Assembly (NCBI GenBank): GCA_963835165.1
Contig: CAWIGD010000048.1
Span: forward strand, 1-64,000
Source: VAZQ01 sp963835165
GTDB lineage: Bacteria > Pseudomonadota > Alphaproteobacteria > Rhizobiales > Xanthobacteraceae
DNA: 64,000 nt
Reading direction: 5' to 3'
Positions 1-8,723 of the stretch are shown here, one piece after another. The notes under the pieces are model-generated. The model made no database searches and was not told the DNA's origin. It saw nothing but the letters and a program-made list of their open reading frames with translations. Both the position numbers and the translations under genes were made by a program. How positions within the stretch are numbered: position 1 is the first letter of the stretch; every line of letters starts with the position of its first letter.

Positions 1-124
1 GTCCGACTTCAACGTTGTCTTGGGAAGAGCCCTTGGCGGGCAAATAGCAAGAGCAGGCAAAACTCGAACACGGGCATATATATAGGTGCCAGGTAGGGAA
101 TCAACCCGCGCACAAGAGGATCCG

Positions 125-295
125 ATGGCATTCAAGCCAAATTACGGGCGAGACCGGGCCGAGCGACAGAGGGCGGCACGCGCACGGACCGAGGAAAAGC
201 AGAAAAAGAAGGAGGAGAAGCTGGCCCAGCGCAAAGCCGAGCGGGACGCAGCTGAAGCCCCGCCGGATGCAGGCAAAACTGACGGCGAGGGCTAA
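125..295 (+). CDS. small basic hypothetical protein, 56 aa
   Basis: No function is recognised. The protein begins MAFKPNYGRDRAERQRAARA and is almost entirely Lys, Arg, Glu and Ala, so it should form a charged, possibly coiled helix; there is no signal peptide or membrane segment. An upstream in-frame ATG at 86 would add 13 residues, but the ATG at 125 has AGAGGA six bases before it, and short proteins opening with MAFKPNY are, as I recall, common in Bradyrhizobium relatives. It stands alone, ahead of a 379-bp gap. Confidence 0.65.
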   Translation: MAFKPNYGRDRAERQRAARARTEEKQKKKEEKLAQRKAERDAAEAPPDAGKTDGEG

Positions 296-674
296 GCTCG
301 CGGACCGGTCAGAACGCAGCGCTCGCGCAAAGGGCTCGCCGGCCTGATCCGGCCGGAGATTGTCGTGCCTTGAGTTGAAACGGACGCGCCGATTCTGGGC
401 GAGTCTGCGGCATTTGATGGCTCAAAACGAGAACTCGACCCGCCCGCGCTCGACAATCATCGAAAAGGCGAATTCTGCTGCTCAATCGGCGTGGGGCAAT
501 TTGTGGCCTGGCGGTCACACCGGGGAACATTCGCCGATAATGGTGAATTGAGGCGTTGTACGCCTCACACCCGTCATGGAAGGTTATCAGGGTGTTAACC
601 CTGCTTCGGGGGATTCGGGTCCGAGGCAGGGGCGTCGGCAACCGGCACGTCGTGCCGGTCGGGGGGACGGGGAC
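296..674. other. non-coding gap before the DedA gene
   Basis: No convincing gene is seen. Short inverted repeats (a 7-bp stem at about 550-566 and a 6-bp stem at 589-604) lie just ahead of the DedA gene and could belong to its leader or to the end of the preceding transcript. Confidence 0.4.
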
Positions 675-1382
675 ATGGCTGAGTTCGTCGCGAACTACGG
701 CATCTGGGTGGTGGCGGCCTTCATCGCACTCGAAAGCGTCGGCGTTCCACTGCCGGCCGAGGCGGCTTTGATCGCAGCCGGGTTTTTCGCCGCCAGGACC
801 CACGGCATCGATATCTGGACCCTGATCGGCGTCGGCATCGTCGCCGCCATCGTGGGCGAGATCGTCGGCTTCTGGATCGGCAGGCGGTATGGACATCAGC
901 TGTTGGCGCGACACGGGTCGCGTGTCGGCTTGACGGCAGGACGCATACGTATCGGTCAGTGGCTGTTCGCGCGATACGGCGGCCGGTTCGTTTTCATCGC
1001 TCGCTTCCTGCCCATTCTGCGCAACATGGCGGCCGTGCTTGCCGGGACCAATTCCATGGCGCAGCCCAACTTTTATTTCGCCAGCGCCACGGCGGCCGCG
1101 GCTTGGATCATGTGCTACGGACTTGCGGCCTATTCCTTTGGCGAGGCGTTCGGAAACCTGGCCTCGCCGGCGGCAGGGATCCTGGGCCTCGCGGCAGCTG
1201 CGACCGTGCTCACGGTGCCGGTGTTCATCCTGCGATACGAGAAGCGTCTGCAGGCGAAAGCCGACAGCGCGCTGCCCGAGGGCGTGACGGCCGTGCAGCC
1301 GTCGCCTGGCAAGCATGTCGAGCAATTCGCGCCGTCCTATGTCGTGCCCCGGCGCCTCCGGATCAGGTCGACCGCGGCCTGA
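675..1382 (+). CDS. DedA/SNARE-associated family inner-membrane protein
   Basis: This is a polytopic membrane protein of 235 residues, the usual length for DedA proteins, which are linked to phospholipid (undecaprenyl phosphate or PE) flipping and envelope integrity. The N-terminal ESVGVPLPAEAAL stretch (from about residue 20) is the family's acidic, proline-containing re-entrant motif. The segment FIARFLPILRN near residue 112 is the typical F-x-R-F-x-P motif, and several hydrophobic helices follow. The reading frame stays open upstream to 576, but that extension is Gly/Arg-rich and unlike DedA, so the ATG at 675 is preferred although its ribosome site (GGGGAC) is modest. The substrate is not known from sequence. 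Confidence 0.88.
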   Translation: MAEFVANYGIWVVAAFIALESVGVPLPAEAALIAAGFFAARTHGIDIWTLIGVGIVAAIVGEIVGFWIGRRYGHQLLARHGSRVGLTAGRIRIGQWLFARYGGRFVFIARFLPILRNMAAVLAGTNSMAQPNFYFASATAAAAWIMCYGLAAYSFGEAFGNLASPAAGILGLAAAATVLTVPVFILRYEKRLQAKADSALPEGVTAVQPSPGKHVEQFAPSYVVPRRLRIRSTAA

Positions 1383-1403
1383 AGACTCGACAGCGCGTCT
1401 GGC

Positions 1404-1610
1404 TTACTTGTCGCAGCTCTTGCAGACGAATGCGGGTGGCGCCTGGCCGGGCTCCACCATCACCGAGTTGAACTCCCCGCAACGTCCACATTGTCTCGAC
1501 AGCTTGGTCGGCAGCTTCACGATCGGCTTGGTGGCCGCAGTCACCGCCTGATCGGCTTGGGCTCGAAGCTCGGCTTTGGTGAGCGCTGGTCCGCGACCTC
1601 GGTCCCTCAT
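1404..1610 (-). CDS. small zinc-ribbon protein, 68 aa
   Basis: A short cytosolic protein with a C-terminal four-cysteine ribbon: CGRCGEF, then about 20 residues, then CKSCDK. The N-terminal half is basic and helical (TKAELRAQADQAV). Two CxxC pairs at this spacing are expected to bind zinc; partner and target are unknown. It lies on the same strand as and about 240 bp downstream of cyoD, so it could be co-transcribed with the oxidase operon, but nothing links the functions. Confidence 0.65.
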   Translation of the reverse strand: MRDRGRGPALTKAELRAQADQAVTAATKPIVKLPTKLSRQCGRCGEFNSVMVEPGQAPPAFVCKSCDK

Positions 1611-1848
1611 GAGCGGGCCATCATGGGTCGTGCCGGCCGCCCCGCGGTTACTTGATCTGCCATGCTCTGGCTCCTGTTGCGTCCCAGCGTGCCGCTGTTT
1701 GCCGCACGAACGGCTACGGCGTCAATACCGCTGAGCGCGCGAGCCGTGCGGGCGCTGCATGGGTGACGCGCCGCTGGATTGCTTGCGTCGCAAAGGCGCG
1801 ACCTAACGGCGTCGGCGGCATGGTTCCGGAATGGAGCCCGCAACGAGA

Positions 1849-2454
1849 TCACATCGCCATTCGGCTGTGCAGATCGAACATGATCCAGAAGCTGCCGCCG
1901 ACCATGAGGAAAATGAGAATGGCGGTGAACACGATCGCCACCAGGTTCTCCCGCGGCGTGGAGGTCAGATCCAGGTGGAGGAAATAGCGCAAATGGACGA
2001 GCACCTGGATGGCGGCGGCCACACCGATGATGATCAGCGTGGTCGCCTTTGGCAGCGGTTTGAAGGCCACCAGTGCGAATGGAATTGCGGTCAGGATCAA
2101 GGCCAGCGCAAAGCCGACAAGGTAGGGTCGCAGGTCGCGATCGATGCCGGCGAGATAGGATCGCAGGCTGCGGTTGGCGCCGACGAGGGAGGATCGCAGG
2201 CCGCGACCGACGTGCGTGAGGCCGCGACCGATGTGCGTGAGGAGGGATAGCAGACCGCGGCCGATGTGCCGGAGCTGGCCTGGCAGCTCGCGACCGATGC
2301 GCCCGAGGTGGGATGCGAGCGCGCGACTGGTTTCGATGAGATGGGATCGCAGAGTGCGACCGGTCTCGGTGAGATGGGATCGCAGACTGCGACCGATGTC
2401 GGTGAGCTGGGATCGCGGGCCGCGATCCGTGTCTTCGGGTGAGGGGCCCATCAC
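1849..2454 (-). CDS. cyoD: cytochrome o ubiquinol oxidase subunit IV with 11-residue repeat extension
   Basis: The C-terminal ~93 residues are an ordinary CyoD: three membrane helices, with YLVGFALALILTAIPFALV, a middle segment ending in LVHLRYFLHLDL, and a last helix ending FWIMFDLHSRM. CyoD is normally about 110 residues; this one has 201 because residues 14-108 are nine tandem copies of an 11-residue unit of the form R-S-x-L-x-x-x-G-R-x-L (copy 7 is shortened to 7). The reading frame is continuous and the start overlaps the cyoC stop (ATGA), as usual in this operon. CyoD is thought to assist assembly of the CuB site. The extension should lie on the cytoplasmic side as an amphipathic, strongly basic helix; its role is unknown. 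Confidence 0.93.
   Translation of the reverse strand: MMGPSPEDTDRGPRSQLTDIGRSLRSHLTETGRTLRSHLIETSRALASHLGRIGRELPGQLRHIGRGLLSLLTHIGRGLTHVGRGLRSSLVGANRSLRSYLAGIDRDLRPYLVGFALALILTAIPFALVAFKPLPKATTLIIIGVAAAIQVLVHLRYFLHLDLTSTPRENLVAIVFTAILIFLMVGGSFWIMFDLHSRMAM
2131..2415 (-). repeat. tandem 33-bp repeats coding for 11-residue units in CyoD
   Basis: Nine consecutive imperfect 33-bp units, one cut to 21 bp, encode residues 14-108 of CyoD. Examples of the units are RSQLTDIGRSL, RSHLTETGRTL, RSHLIETSRAL, LSLLTHIGRGL and RSYLAGIDRDL. The unit resembles the native juxtamembrane sequence RPYLVGF directly after it, suggesting outward duplication of that segment. On the plus strand the same units read as repeated GGGATCGCAG and GCGACCG blocks. 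Confidence 0.9.
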
Positions 2455-3068
2455 AGGATTCCCGGAAGGTACACGACGGAGAAGATGCCGATCCAGACGA
2501 TGTCGAGGAAATGCCAGAACAGGCCCAGGCGCAGGATCCGGGAGGTCACCGGCACGGTCAGGCCCTTGATGACGACCTGGCTCGTCATGATGAGGATCCA
2601 GATCAGGCCGAAGGTCACGTGCAGGCCGTGGGTGCCGACCAGCGTGAAAAAGGCCGACAGGAATCCGCTGCGGTCCGGACCGGCGCCGACCCGCACCATG
2701 CCGTGAAACTCGCGGATTTCCAGGCCGACGAATCCCAGGCCGAGCAGGAAGGTGACGAGCAGCCAGGACAGCATCCTTTCCTTCTCGCCGGATTTCATCG
2801 CCAGCGTCGCCAGGCCGAAGGTGATGCTGCTGAACAGCAGCAGCATGGTTTCGCCGAAGGCATTGGGCAAGCTGAACAGGGTATGTCCGGTGGGCCCGCC
2901 GGCATTGTTGCGGGCCATCACCGCATAGGTCGCGAACAGCAGCGAGAACAGGATCGCGTCGCTCATCAGATAGAGCCAGAAGCCGAACGCTCGTTGCTCG
3001 TACACGTCCGGCGTCGCCGGTTCATCGCCGTTTTCGCCGGCGGCAGCGACGAATGCGTCAGCGCTCAT
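2451..3068 (-). CDS. cyoC: cytochrome o ubiquinol oxidase subunit III
   Basis: A haem-copper oxidase subunit III protein of 205 residues, typical for CyoC, with five predicted membrane helices. It begins with a short polar leader, then FGFWLYLMSDAILFSLLFAT, a signature of the family's first helix, and carries the later HGLHVTFGLIW segment. Subunit III carries no redox cofactor and stabilises the complex and its proton-uptake route. The start overlaps the cyoB stop by four bases (ATGA) and its stop overlaps cyoD the same way, so the subunits are translationally coupled. Confidence 0.95.
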   Translation of the reverse strand: MSADAFVAAAGENGDEPATPDVYEQRAFGFWLYLMSDAILFSLLFATYAVMARNNAGGPTGHTLFSLPNAFGETMLLLFSSITFGLATLAMKSGEKERMLSWLLVTFLLGLGFVGLEIREFHGMVRVGAGPDRSGFLSAFFTLVGTHGLHVTFGLIWILIMTSQVVIKGLTVPVTSRILRLGLFWHFLDIVWIGIFSVVYLPGIL

Positions 3069-5098
3069 GTCAGGCTTTCCGGCAGCGGTTGATTGGAGAA
3101 GGTCGCCTCTCCCGCCGTCTGCGTGCGGGCGGCGCTTGCCAGCGCCTGATATCGCCGCGCTTCGATCTCCTCGACCTCGCTGGCCGGCAGGCAGTACTCG
3201 GCGTCGTCATCGTAGACGCGCGCGATGATGACGGCCCACATGCAGAGCCCGGATGCGATCGCCATCCACCAGATGTACCAGATCATGGCGAAACCGAGCA
3301 GACCGGCCAGGACCCCCAGCATGAGGCCCGCGCTGGTGTTCCTGGGCATGTAGATGTCGTGATAGCGGTCGGGCCTGCGATAGGCGACGCCTCCCGCCTT
3401 CATGGCGTGGAAGGCGTCGATATCCCGCACCTCGGGCAGCACCGCAAAATTATAGGGCGCCGGCGGCGAGGAGGTGAGCCATTCCAGCGTGCGCCCGTTC
3501 CAGGGGTCGCCGCTGAGATCGAGCGCCTGCTGCCGTTCCCGGACGCTGACAAGGAACTGGACCACCAGAAAGACGATGCCCACCAGGATCAGCAACGCGC
3601 CCAGCGCGGCAACGACCAGATACGGCTGCCAGGCCGTGATGTTGTAGTGCTCCAGGCGGCGCGGCATGCCCATGAAGCCCAGGGCGTAGAGCGGCATGAA
3701 CGCCAGGTAGAAGCCGATCAGCCAGAACCAGAATGCGCGCACGCCCCATCGCTCGTTCAGGGTAAAGCCGAAGGCCTTGGGGAACCAGTACATGTAGCCG
3801 GCGAAATAGCCGAAGAGGGCGCCGGGAATCAGCATGTTGTGAAAGTGGGCGACCAGGAAGGTGGTGTTGTGCATGAGGTAGTCGGCCGGCGGCAGCGCCA
3901 GCAGAACGCCGGTCATGCCTCCGATGACGAAGGTCACGATGAAGCCGAGCGTCCACAGCATCGACGAGTGGAAGATGATGCGGCCGCGAAACATCGTGAG
4001 CAGCCAGTCGAAGACCTTCACCCCGGTCGGGACCGCGATGATCATGGTCGCCATGCCGAAGAAGGCGTTGACGTTGGCGCTCGCGCCCATGGTGAAGAAA
4101 TGGTGCAGCCACACCGTGAACGACAGGATCGCGATCGACGCCGTGGCAAGGACCAGCGAGGTGTAGCCGAACAGGCGCTTGCCGGAGAATGTCGCGACCA
4201 CCTCCGAATAAACCCCGAAGGCCGGCAGGATCAGGATGTAGACTTCCGGATGACCCCACAGCCAGAACAGGTTGGGGTAGTTCATCATGTTGCCGCCGCT
4301 ACCGTTGGTGAAAAAGTGCATGCCGAGCGTGCGGTCGAGCACCAGCATCGCGCACACCACGGTCAGGGCGGGAAAGGCGAAGGTCATCAGGACGCTGGAG
4401 CACAAGGCGGTCCAGGTGAACAGCGGCATGCGCATGAACGTCATGCCGGGGGCGCGCTGCTTGAAAATGGTCACGATGAAATTGATGCCGGTCAGCGTCG
4501 AGCCGATGCCGCTGATCAGGATCGCCCACAGCCAGTAGTCGACCCCCACGCCCGGGCTATATTCCGAGCCGGAGAACGGCGGGTATCCGGTCCACCCCGC
4601 GGTCGAGAACTTGCCGATCACCAGCGACACCATGACCAGCCCGGCGCCGGCCGTGGTGAGCCAAAGGCTCACCGAGTTCATGAACGGGAAGGCGACGTCG
4701 CGCGCGCCGATCTGCTGCGGGACCACGATATTGATCAGCCCGGTCAGAAACGGCATCGCCATGAAGAAGATCATGATGGTGCCATGGGAGCTGAAGATCT
4801 GGTCGAAGTGTTCGGGCGGAAGGTAGCCGTCGGAGTTGAGCGCGATCGCCTGCTGACTTCGCATCATCATCGCGTCGACGAAGCCGCGCATCAGCATGAT
4901 CATCGCCAGCGTCACATACATGATGCCGATGCGCTTGTGGTCGACGCTGGTCAGCCATTCGTTCCAGAGGTAGCGCCATAGCCCGAACCAGGTGATGCCC
5001 GCCACCACCGCGAGCGCGCCGCCGACCGTGACCAGCGCACCGCCGAAGGCGATCCAGCTGTAGAGCGGCAGCGCATCGATGGTCAGTCTACCGAGCAT
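3065..5098 (-). CDS. cyoB: cytochrome o ubiquinol oxidase subunit I
   Basis: The catalytic haem-copper subunit of 677 residues (E. coli CyoB is about 663). It reduces O2 to water with electrons from ubiquinol and pumps protons. Visible hallmarks are WLWGHPEVYILILPAFG, holding a CuB histidine and the cross-linked tyrosine, LHHFFTMG with the two further CuB histidines, and HFHNMLIPG with the haem ligands. The N-terminal WLTSVDHKRIGIMYV motif is also standard. About fifteen hydrophobic helices are present. It follows cyoA by 20 bp and overlaps cyoC by four bases. Confidence 0.97.
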   Translation of the reverse strand: MLGRLTIDALPLYSWIAFGGALVTVGGALAVVAGITWFGLWRYLWNEWLTSVDHKRIGIMYVTLAMIMLMRGFVDAMMMRSQQAIALNSDGYLPPEHFDQIFSSHGTIMIFFMAMPFLTGLINIVVPQQIGARDVAFPFMNSVSLWLTTAGAGLVMVSLVIGKFSTAGWTGYPPFSGSEYSPGVGVDYWLWAILISGIGSTLTGINFIVTIFKQRAPGMTFMRMPLFTWTALCSSVLMTFAFPALTVVCAMLVLDRTLGMHFFTNGSGGNMMNYPNLFWLWGHPEVYILILPAFGVYSEVVATFSGKRLFGYTSLVLATASIAILSFTVWLHHFFTMGASANVNAFFGMATMIIAVPTGVKVFDWLLTMFRGRIIFHSSMLWTLGFIVTFVIGGMTGVLLALPPADYLMHNTTFLVAHFHNMLIPGALFGYFAGYMYWFPKAFGFTLNERWGVRAFWFWLIGFYLAFMPLYALGFMGMPRRLEHYNITAWQPYLVVAALGALLILVGIVFLVVQFLVSVRERQQALDLSGDPWNGRTLEWLTSSPPAPYNFAVLPEVRDIDAFHAMKAGGVAYRRPDRYHDIYMPRNTSAGLMLGVLAGLLGFAMIWYIWWMAIASGLCMWAVIIARVYDDDAEYCLPASEVEEIEARRYQALASAARTQTAGEATFSNQPLPESLT

Positions 5099-5118
5099 CT
5101 CGAAATCTCCCGGACGGC

Positions 5119-6069
5119 CTATTGCGCGGCCTGCTGATGGGTGTGCGCCTGGCCGCCGCTGTACTTTGCGATGATGGTGTCGAACAGGCCGGGCGCGACC
5201 GCCGAATAATAGGTGACCGGATGCCCCATGCTGCGCACGGCGAGTGCGCGATAGCCGGCTGCGTCGAGCTTGTCGGGCGATTGCTTGACCTTCGCTACCC
5301 AGGCGTTGAACTCATCCGGCGACGTCGCCATCGCCTCGAAGTGCTGGTCGGCAAAGCCGGACCCGCTGTACTGGATATTTCTGCCCGTGAATCGTCCGGG
5401 CGCGTCGGCCAGCAGATGCAGGCGCGTTTGCATTCCGGCCATCGCGTAGATCTGGCCTCCCAGGGCGGGGATGTAGAAAGAGTTCATCACCGTATCCGAG
5501 GTGATCCGCAGGCTCAGCGGCGTCCCGCTGGGAAATACCAGTTGGTTGACCACCGCGATTCCCTGCGCGGGGTAGATGAACAGCCACTTCCAGTCCTGCG
5601 CGACCACCTCGACCTGGAGCGGTTGGACCGACGGATCGATCGGCCTGTAGGGGTCGAGCTTGTGCGTGTTGCGCCATAGCAGAGTGCCCAGCGCGATGAC
5701 GATCGCGGCCGGGACCAGCCAGACCACGGCATCGACCGCGACGGAATACGTCCAGTCCGGAGTGTAACGGGCTTTGGTGTTGGAGGCCCGATACCGCCAG
5801 GCAAACAGGAAGGTCATGACGAAGACCGGGATCACCACGATCAGCATCAGGACGACGGCGGTGAACAGGAGGTCGCGCTCCGCCAGCGCAATGGGGCCTT
5901 TCGGATCGAGGACCGGGGCATTGCTCAGGTCGCAGCCGCCGGCCAGCAGGGCCGCACCAAAGGCCAGCGCCGTCCGGGGCGATCTATGGCCGAAAACCTG
6001 TGTCACGATGGCGTCCGTACCGGTTGCTCGAGCATCTGGGTGCTGGGAGCCCAGATTCGTGCCGATCAT
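5119..6069 (-). CDS. cyoA: cytochrome o ubiquinol oxidase subunit II (lipoprotein)
   Basis: First gene of the operon, 316 residues. A signal ending LLAGGC is a lipobox, so the mature protein should start at that cysteine and be lipid-anchored. Two membrane helices follow and then the cupredoxin-like periplasmic domain (NQLVFPSGTPLSLRITSD, YIPALGGQIYAM). The CuA cysteine motif of cytochrome c oxidases is absent, which marks a quinol oxidase. The ATG at 6069 gives an unusually long signal region; an in-frame GTG at 6006 would give a more typical lipoprotein signal, so the start is not settled. No cyoE (haem O synthase) lies in the operon. Confidence 0.94.
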   Translation of the reverse strand: MIGTNLGSQHPDARATGTDAIVTQVFGHRSPRTALAFGAALLAGGCDLSNAPVLDPKGPIALAERDLLFTAVVLMLIVVIPVFVMTFLFAWRYRASNTKARYTPDWTYSVAVDAVVWLVPAAIVIALGTLLWRNTHKLDPYRPIDPSVQPLQVEVVAQDWKWLFIYPAQGIAVVNQLVFPSGTPLSLRITSDTVMNSFYIPALGGQIYAMAGMQTRLHLLADAPGRFTGRNIQYSGSGFADQHFEAMATSPDEFNAWVAKVKQSPDKLDAAGYRALAVRSMGHPVTYYSAVAPGLFDTIIAKYSGGQAHTHQQAAQ

Positions 6070-6145
6070 GACGCCTTATTGTGTCGCTTGCCACTCATAC
6101 CAGCGGTCTTGATTCGCACCCGGGGGATATTGCTCGCAACCCACG

Positions 6146-7318
6146 TCACTTCCGCCCGGATGGGAGCAGTTTTCGATCGTCCTTCCGCTCCGCGGTCTCC
6201 GGCATCAGCAGCCAGAACAGCAGAAATCCGGCCGCGCCGATGCAGGCCAGGCCCAGGAACGCCACGCTGCTGCCGAGGCGATCGCTGATCAATCCGGCCA
6301 GCGTCGTACTCAGCGACGCGCCGATACCGATTCCGGTTCCGACGATCCCTTGCGCCAGGTTGAAGCGGCCGGTGTCGCGCGTGATATCGGCGATGGTCAG
6401 GGGAACGAGCACGCCGAACACCGCGGCGCAGATTCCGTCGAGCAGCTGCACCGCCACGAGCAGCTGCGGGTCCGTCACCACCATGAACAGCAGGCCGCGG
6501 ACCGGCATTGCCCCGAAACCGAGCAGCAGGATCGGCCGCCGTCCAAATCGCTGCGCCCAGCGCCCGACGGTAGGCGAAATCGCTGCGACGGCGACCTGCG
6601 GCACCACGATGCAGGCTGCCACCAATGTCGTCGCCCAGGTGCTCGAACGCATCGTGACGATGCTTGCCATCAGCGGAAGCATGGCGGCGTTCGCGAGCTG
6701 GAAAATGCCGACACACACGGCAAAGGTCGCCAGCGAGCGGTTGGTCAGGAGCGTGCGCAGCGCAGCGGACGTGGTGGCGGTGCGCCCGCGTGCCAGCCCG
6801 CCGTGAGCCCGGACCGGATCGATCTGGTTGGCCGGGATATGCGCGAGGGCGATGAGCGTGGGAACGGTCAATAGCGCGGTGACCAGGAAGACCGCCTGGT
6901 TCGACAGGAAATAGCCGGTCGCGCCCATGCCCGCCGCCGCGAGACCGCTCCCGATCGAGGCGAAGCGCGCGTTGCGGCCGAATCGCTCGCCGACGGCGGC
7001 ATGACCGACGAGTCCCAGGCTGATCGCGGCGATCGCCGGGTTGAGGACGCAACTGGCGGCGGCGTGCAGAATCTGCGCGCCGAGCACGGCGGGAAAGATC
7101 GGCCATAGCGCCAGCACCAGCGCGCTCACGCTGATCCCGATCATCGCGAACGCCGCGACGCGCCGCTCCGACCGCACGGCGTCGAGGATGAGCCCGCCCG
7201 GCATTTGAAACGCCAGCGCGGCTAGGCCTCCGGCGGTCAGTACCAATCCGATGTCGACCTGCGTCCACTGATGCGTGGTGAGGTAGACGGAGATGAAGGG
7301 GCCGAACCCGGTCTGCAC
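6146..7318 (-). CDS. MFS transporter (5' end unresolved)
   Basis: A major facilitator protein with twelve hydrophobic segments; 390 residues can be read from a GTG at 7318. Motif A-like LDAVRSERRVAAFAMIGIS follows helix 2. Substrate unknown; the family includes drug and sugar-phosphate exporters. The start is a problem: family-like sequence continues upstream of the GTG (ALDWFTFFVADVQTGFG) and on through a Pro/Arg-rich stretch, yet no ATG, GTG or TTG occurs in that frame for about 70 codons. Either a start lies inside the preceding PRC-barrel gene's end, or one base is missing; a GTG at 7479 in the neighbouring frame would serve if so. Confidence 0.82.
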   Translation of the reverse strand: MQTGFGPFISVYLTTHQWTQVDIGLVLTAGGLAALAFQMPGGLILDAVRSERRVAAFAMIGISVSALVLALWPIFPAVLGAQILHAAASCVLNPAIAAISLGLVGHAAVGERFGRNARFASIGSGLAAAGMGATGYFLSNQAVFLVTALLTVPTLIALAHIPANQIDPVRAHGGLARGRTATTSAALRTLLTNRSLATFAVCVGIFQLANAAMLPLMASIVTMRSSTWATTLVAACIVVPQVAVAAISPTVGRWAQRFGRRPILLLGFGAMPVRGLLFMVVTDPQLLVAVQLLDGICAAVFGVLVPLTIADITRDTGRFNLAQGIVGTGIGIGASLSTTLAGLISDRLGSSVAFLGLACIGAAGFLLFWLLMPETAERKDDRKLLPSGRK

Positions 7319-7503
7319 GTCGGCGACGAAGAACGTGAACCAGTCGAGTGCGCGTTGACTCCGGCGCGACGCGCCGATCGGCGGCTGAGGAGGTGCCGTC
7401 CGCGCCGGGCGGCTCGGGGAATAGTCGGGTTCGTGCCTGCCGCCTTCGACCCTGCGTCGGTTGGGTTCGCGGGGGTCACGCGGTGCCGGTCCGATGGCCA
7501 GGG

Positions 7504-8121
7504 TTACCTCTCCGGCGTTGCAGCGTCGGTCGACGGCGTGGTGGTTCGCTCCGGGCCCGCCGGACCCAGCACCACCAACGGCTCACCGCGTTTGTATTCC
7601 GGCGCCACCCTCACCTGGTTGCGGGTGAGCTCCAGCGTGATCCCGCCCGGCTTGCCCGCAGGCGAGAATTTCAGCACGCGCCAATCGACGGCGATCTTTC
7701 GCGTGCCGATGCCGAGGAATCCGCCGAAGTCGATGATGGCGGCGCGGACGTGCCCGTCCTGGTTGACGATGATGTCTACGATGCGCCCCATGTCCTCGTC
7801 GGCGTTGCTGCGGACGCTTTTGCCGACAATCCCGGAGACCTCTTGATCGTCCAGCACCACTGCCGGCGTCCCGGTCGGGGAGGTGCCCGGCGGGGTAGCG
7901 GCCGGTGTCGAGGGAGCGGCGGATGGCCGGTTTTCCTGCGCGGGTGGCTCCGCTGGGGCCGCGGGCCGCTCCGGCGGCGTCAACGGCTCCGCCTGTTGTG
8001 CGAACTGCCGGAGCCACGCCGATAGGCCCGTCTGGCCGGGGCCGAGACTGTCGCCATGGACACTCCCTGCTGCGATCAGCGTTATCGCGATCACAGCGGC
8101 AGTTCCGGAACCAATGCGCAT
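7504..8121 (-). CDS. secreted PRC-barrel domain protein
   Basis: A 205-residue protein with a clear signal peptide (MRIGSGTAAVIAITLIAAG), a Pro/Ala-rich linker (about residues 45-85) and a C-terminal PRC-barrel: GKSVRSNADEDMGRIVDII, then IIDFGGFLGIGTRKIAVDW. PRC barrels are small beta folds seen in RimM and reaction-centre H subunits; the role of secreted versions is unknown. The ATG at 8121 is chosen because GGAGGG lies 7 bases upstream and the signal peptide begins there; the frame itself is open back to 8295. A second protein with the same GGFLGIG core sits at 60246-60815. Confidence 0.85.
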   Translation of the reverse strand: MRIGSGTAAVIAITLIAAGSVHGDSLGPGQTGLSAWLRQFAQQAEPLTPPERPAAPAEPPAQENRPSAAPSTPAATPPGTSPTGTPAVVLDDQEVSGIVGKSVRSNADEDMGRIVDIIVNQDGHVRAAIIDFGGFLGIGTRKIAVDWRVLKFSPAGKPGGITLELTRNQVRVAPEYKRGEPLVVLGPAGPERTTTPSTDAATPER

Positions 8122-8366
8122 GCCATTCCCTCCCGTTACAACAGGAGCCCTGACTGTTAACCCGGATGGCGGAGTATCGGTTCCCGCTCGCCAACCCGAT
8201 CCTTGTTGATGCCATTCCGGGATTTGAGCTGAATTCGCCACGCGAACTCGCCTCGCTCGCCGGCAACACCGACTGTTGTGTCCGAATCTTGACAACGCAG
8301 CGCATCTGCCCGCAGCCTCATTTTCGAGACCGAACTCGCGTGGTCATGGCGCCGAAGGAGCACCGC

Positions 8367-8723
8367 ATGCCGAAGTGGGTCCCCATCGTACTGGCGTTGG
8401 CGCTGGCTTCGGCGGCTCCGCTGGAGGCGGCGGACGTCGGGTCAACCGAATTGGTTCGCCAATGCAAATATCCGCGCCAGGGAAAAAGAACGATCGATGA
8501 GAACGCCGATGCCCTGCAGTGCCTGAGCTATATCGACGGATTTGTCGCCGGTGCTTCGATCGTCGCTGGGCCGCGGCCGTTTTGCATTCCGACCACAACG
8601 ACGTTGGTCCAGGAGGCGGACGCCTATCTGGCCTGGGCCGGCAAGCACACCGACACGCTGACGCAGCCGAGATACGTCACCCTGCAGCGCGCGTTCGGCG
8701 AGGCGTTTCCTTGCCCGAAATAG
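8367..8723 (+). CDS. secreted Rap1a/Tai-like small protein
   Basis: The product has 118 residues: a signal peptide (WVPIVLALALASAAPLEA) and a compact domain with paired cysteines, LVRQCKYP and the family signature LQCLSYIDGFVAGA, ending in AFPCPK. This pattern fits the Rap1a/Tai family, best known as periplasmic immunity proteins to amidase effectors, but most chromosomal members of alphaproteobacteria are orphans and no effector gene is visible here. The ATG at 8367 has GAAGGAG six bases upstream; an ATG at 8346 is in frame. Confidence 0.75.
   Translation: MPKWVPIVLALALASAAPLEAADVGSTELVRQCKYPRQGKRTIDENADALQCLSYIDGFVAGASIVAGPRPFCIPTTTTLVQEADAYLAWAGKHTDTLTQPRYVTLQRAFGEAFPCPK

Noticed and set aside
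3053..4981. Long open frame of 642 codons on the plus strand opposite cyoB
   Set aside because: It mirrors a well-proven catalytic subunit with all haem and copper ligands; the antisense product is His/Arg/Asp-rich and has no fold or ribosome site.
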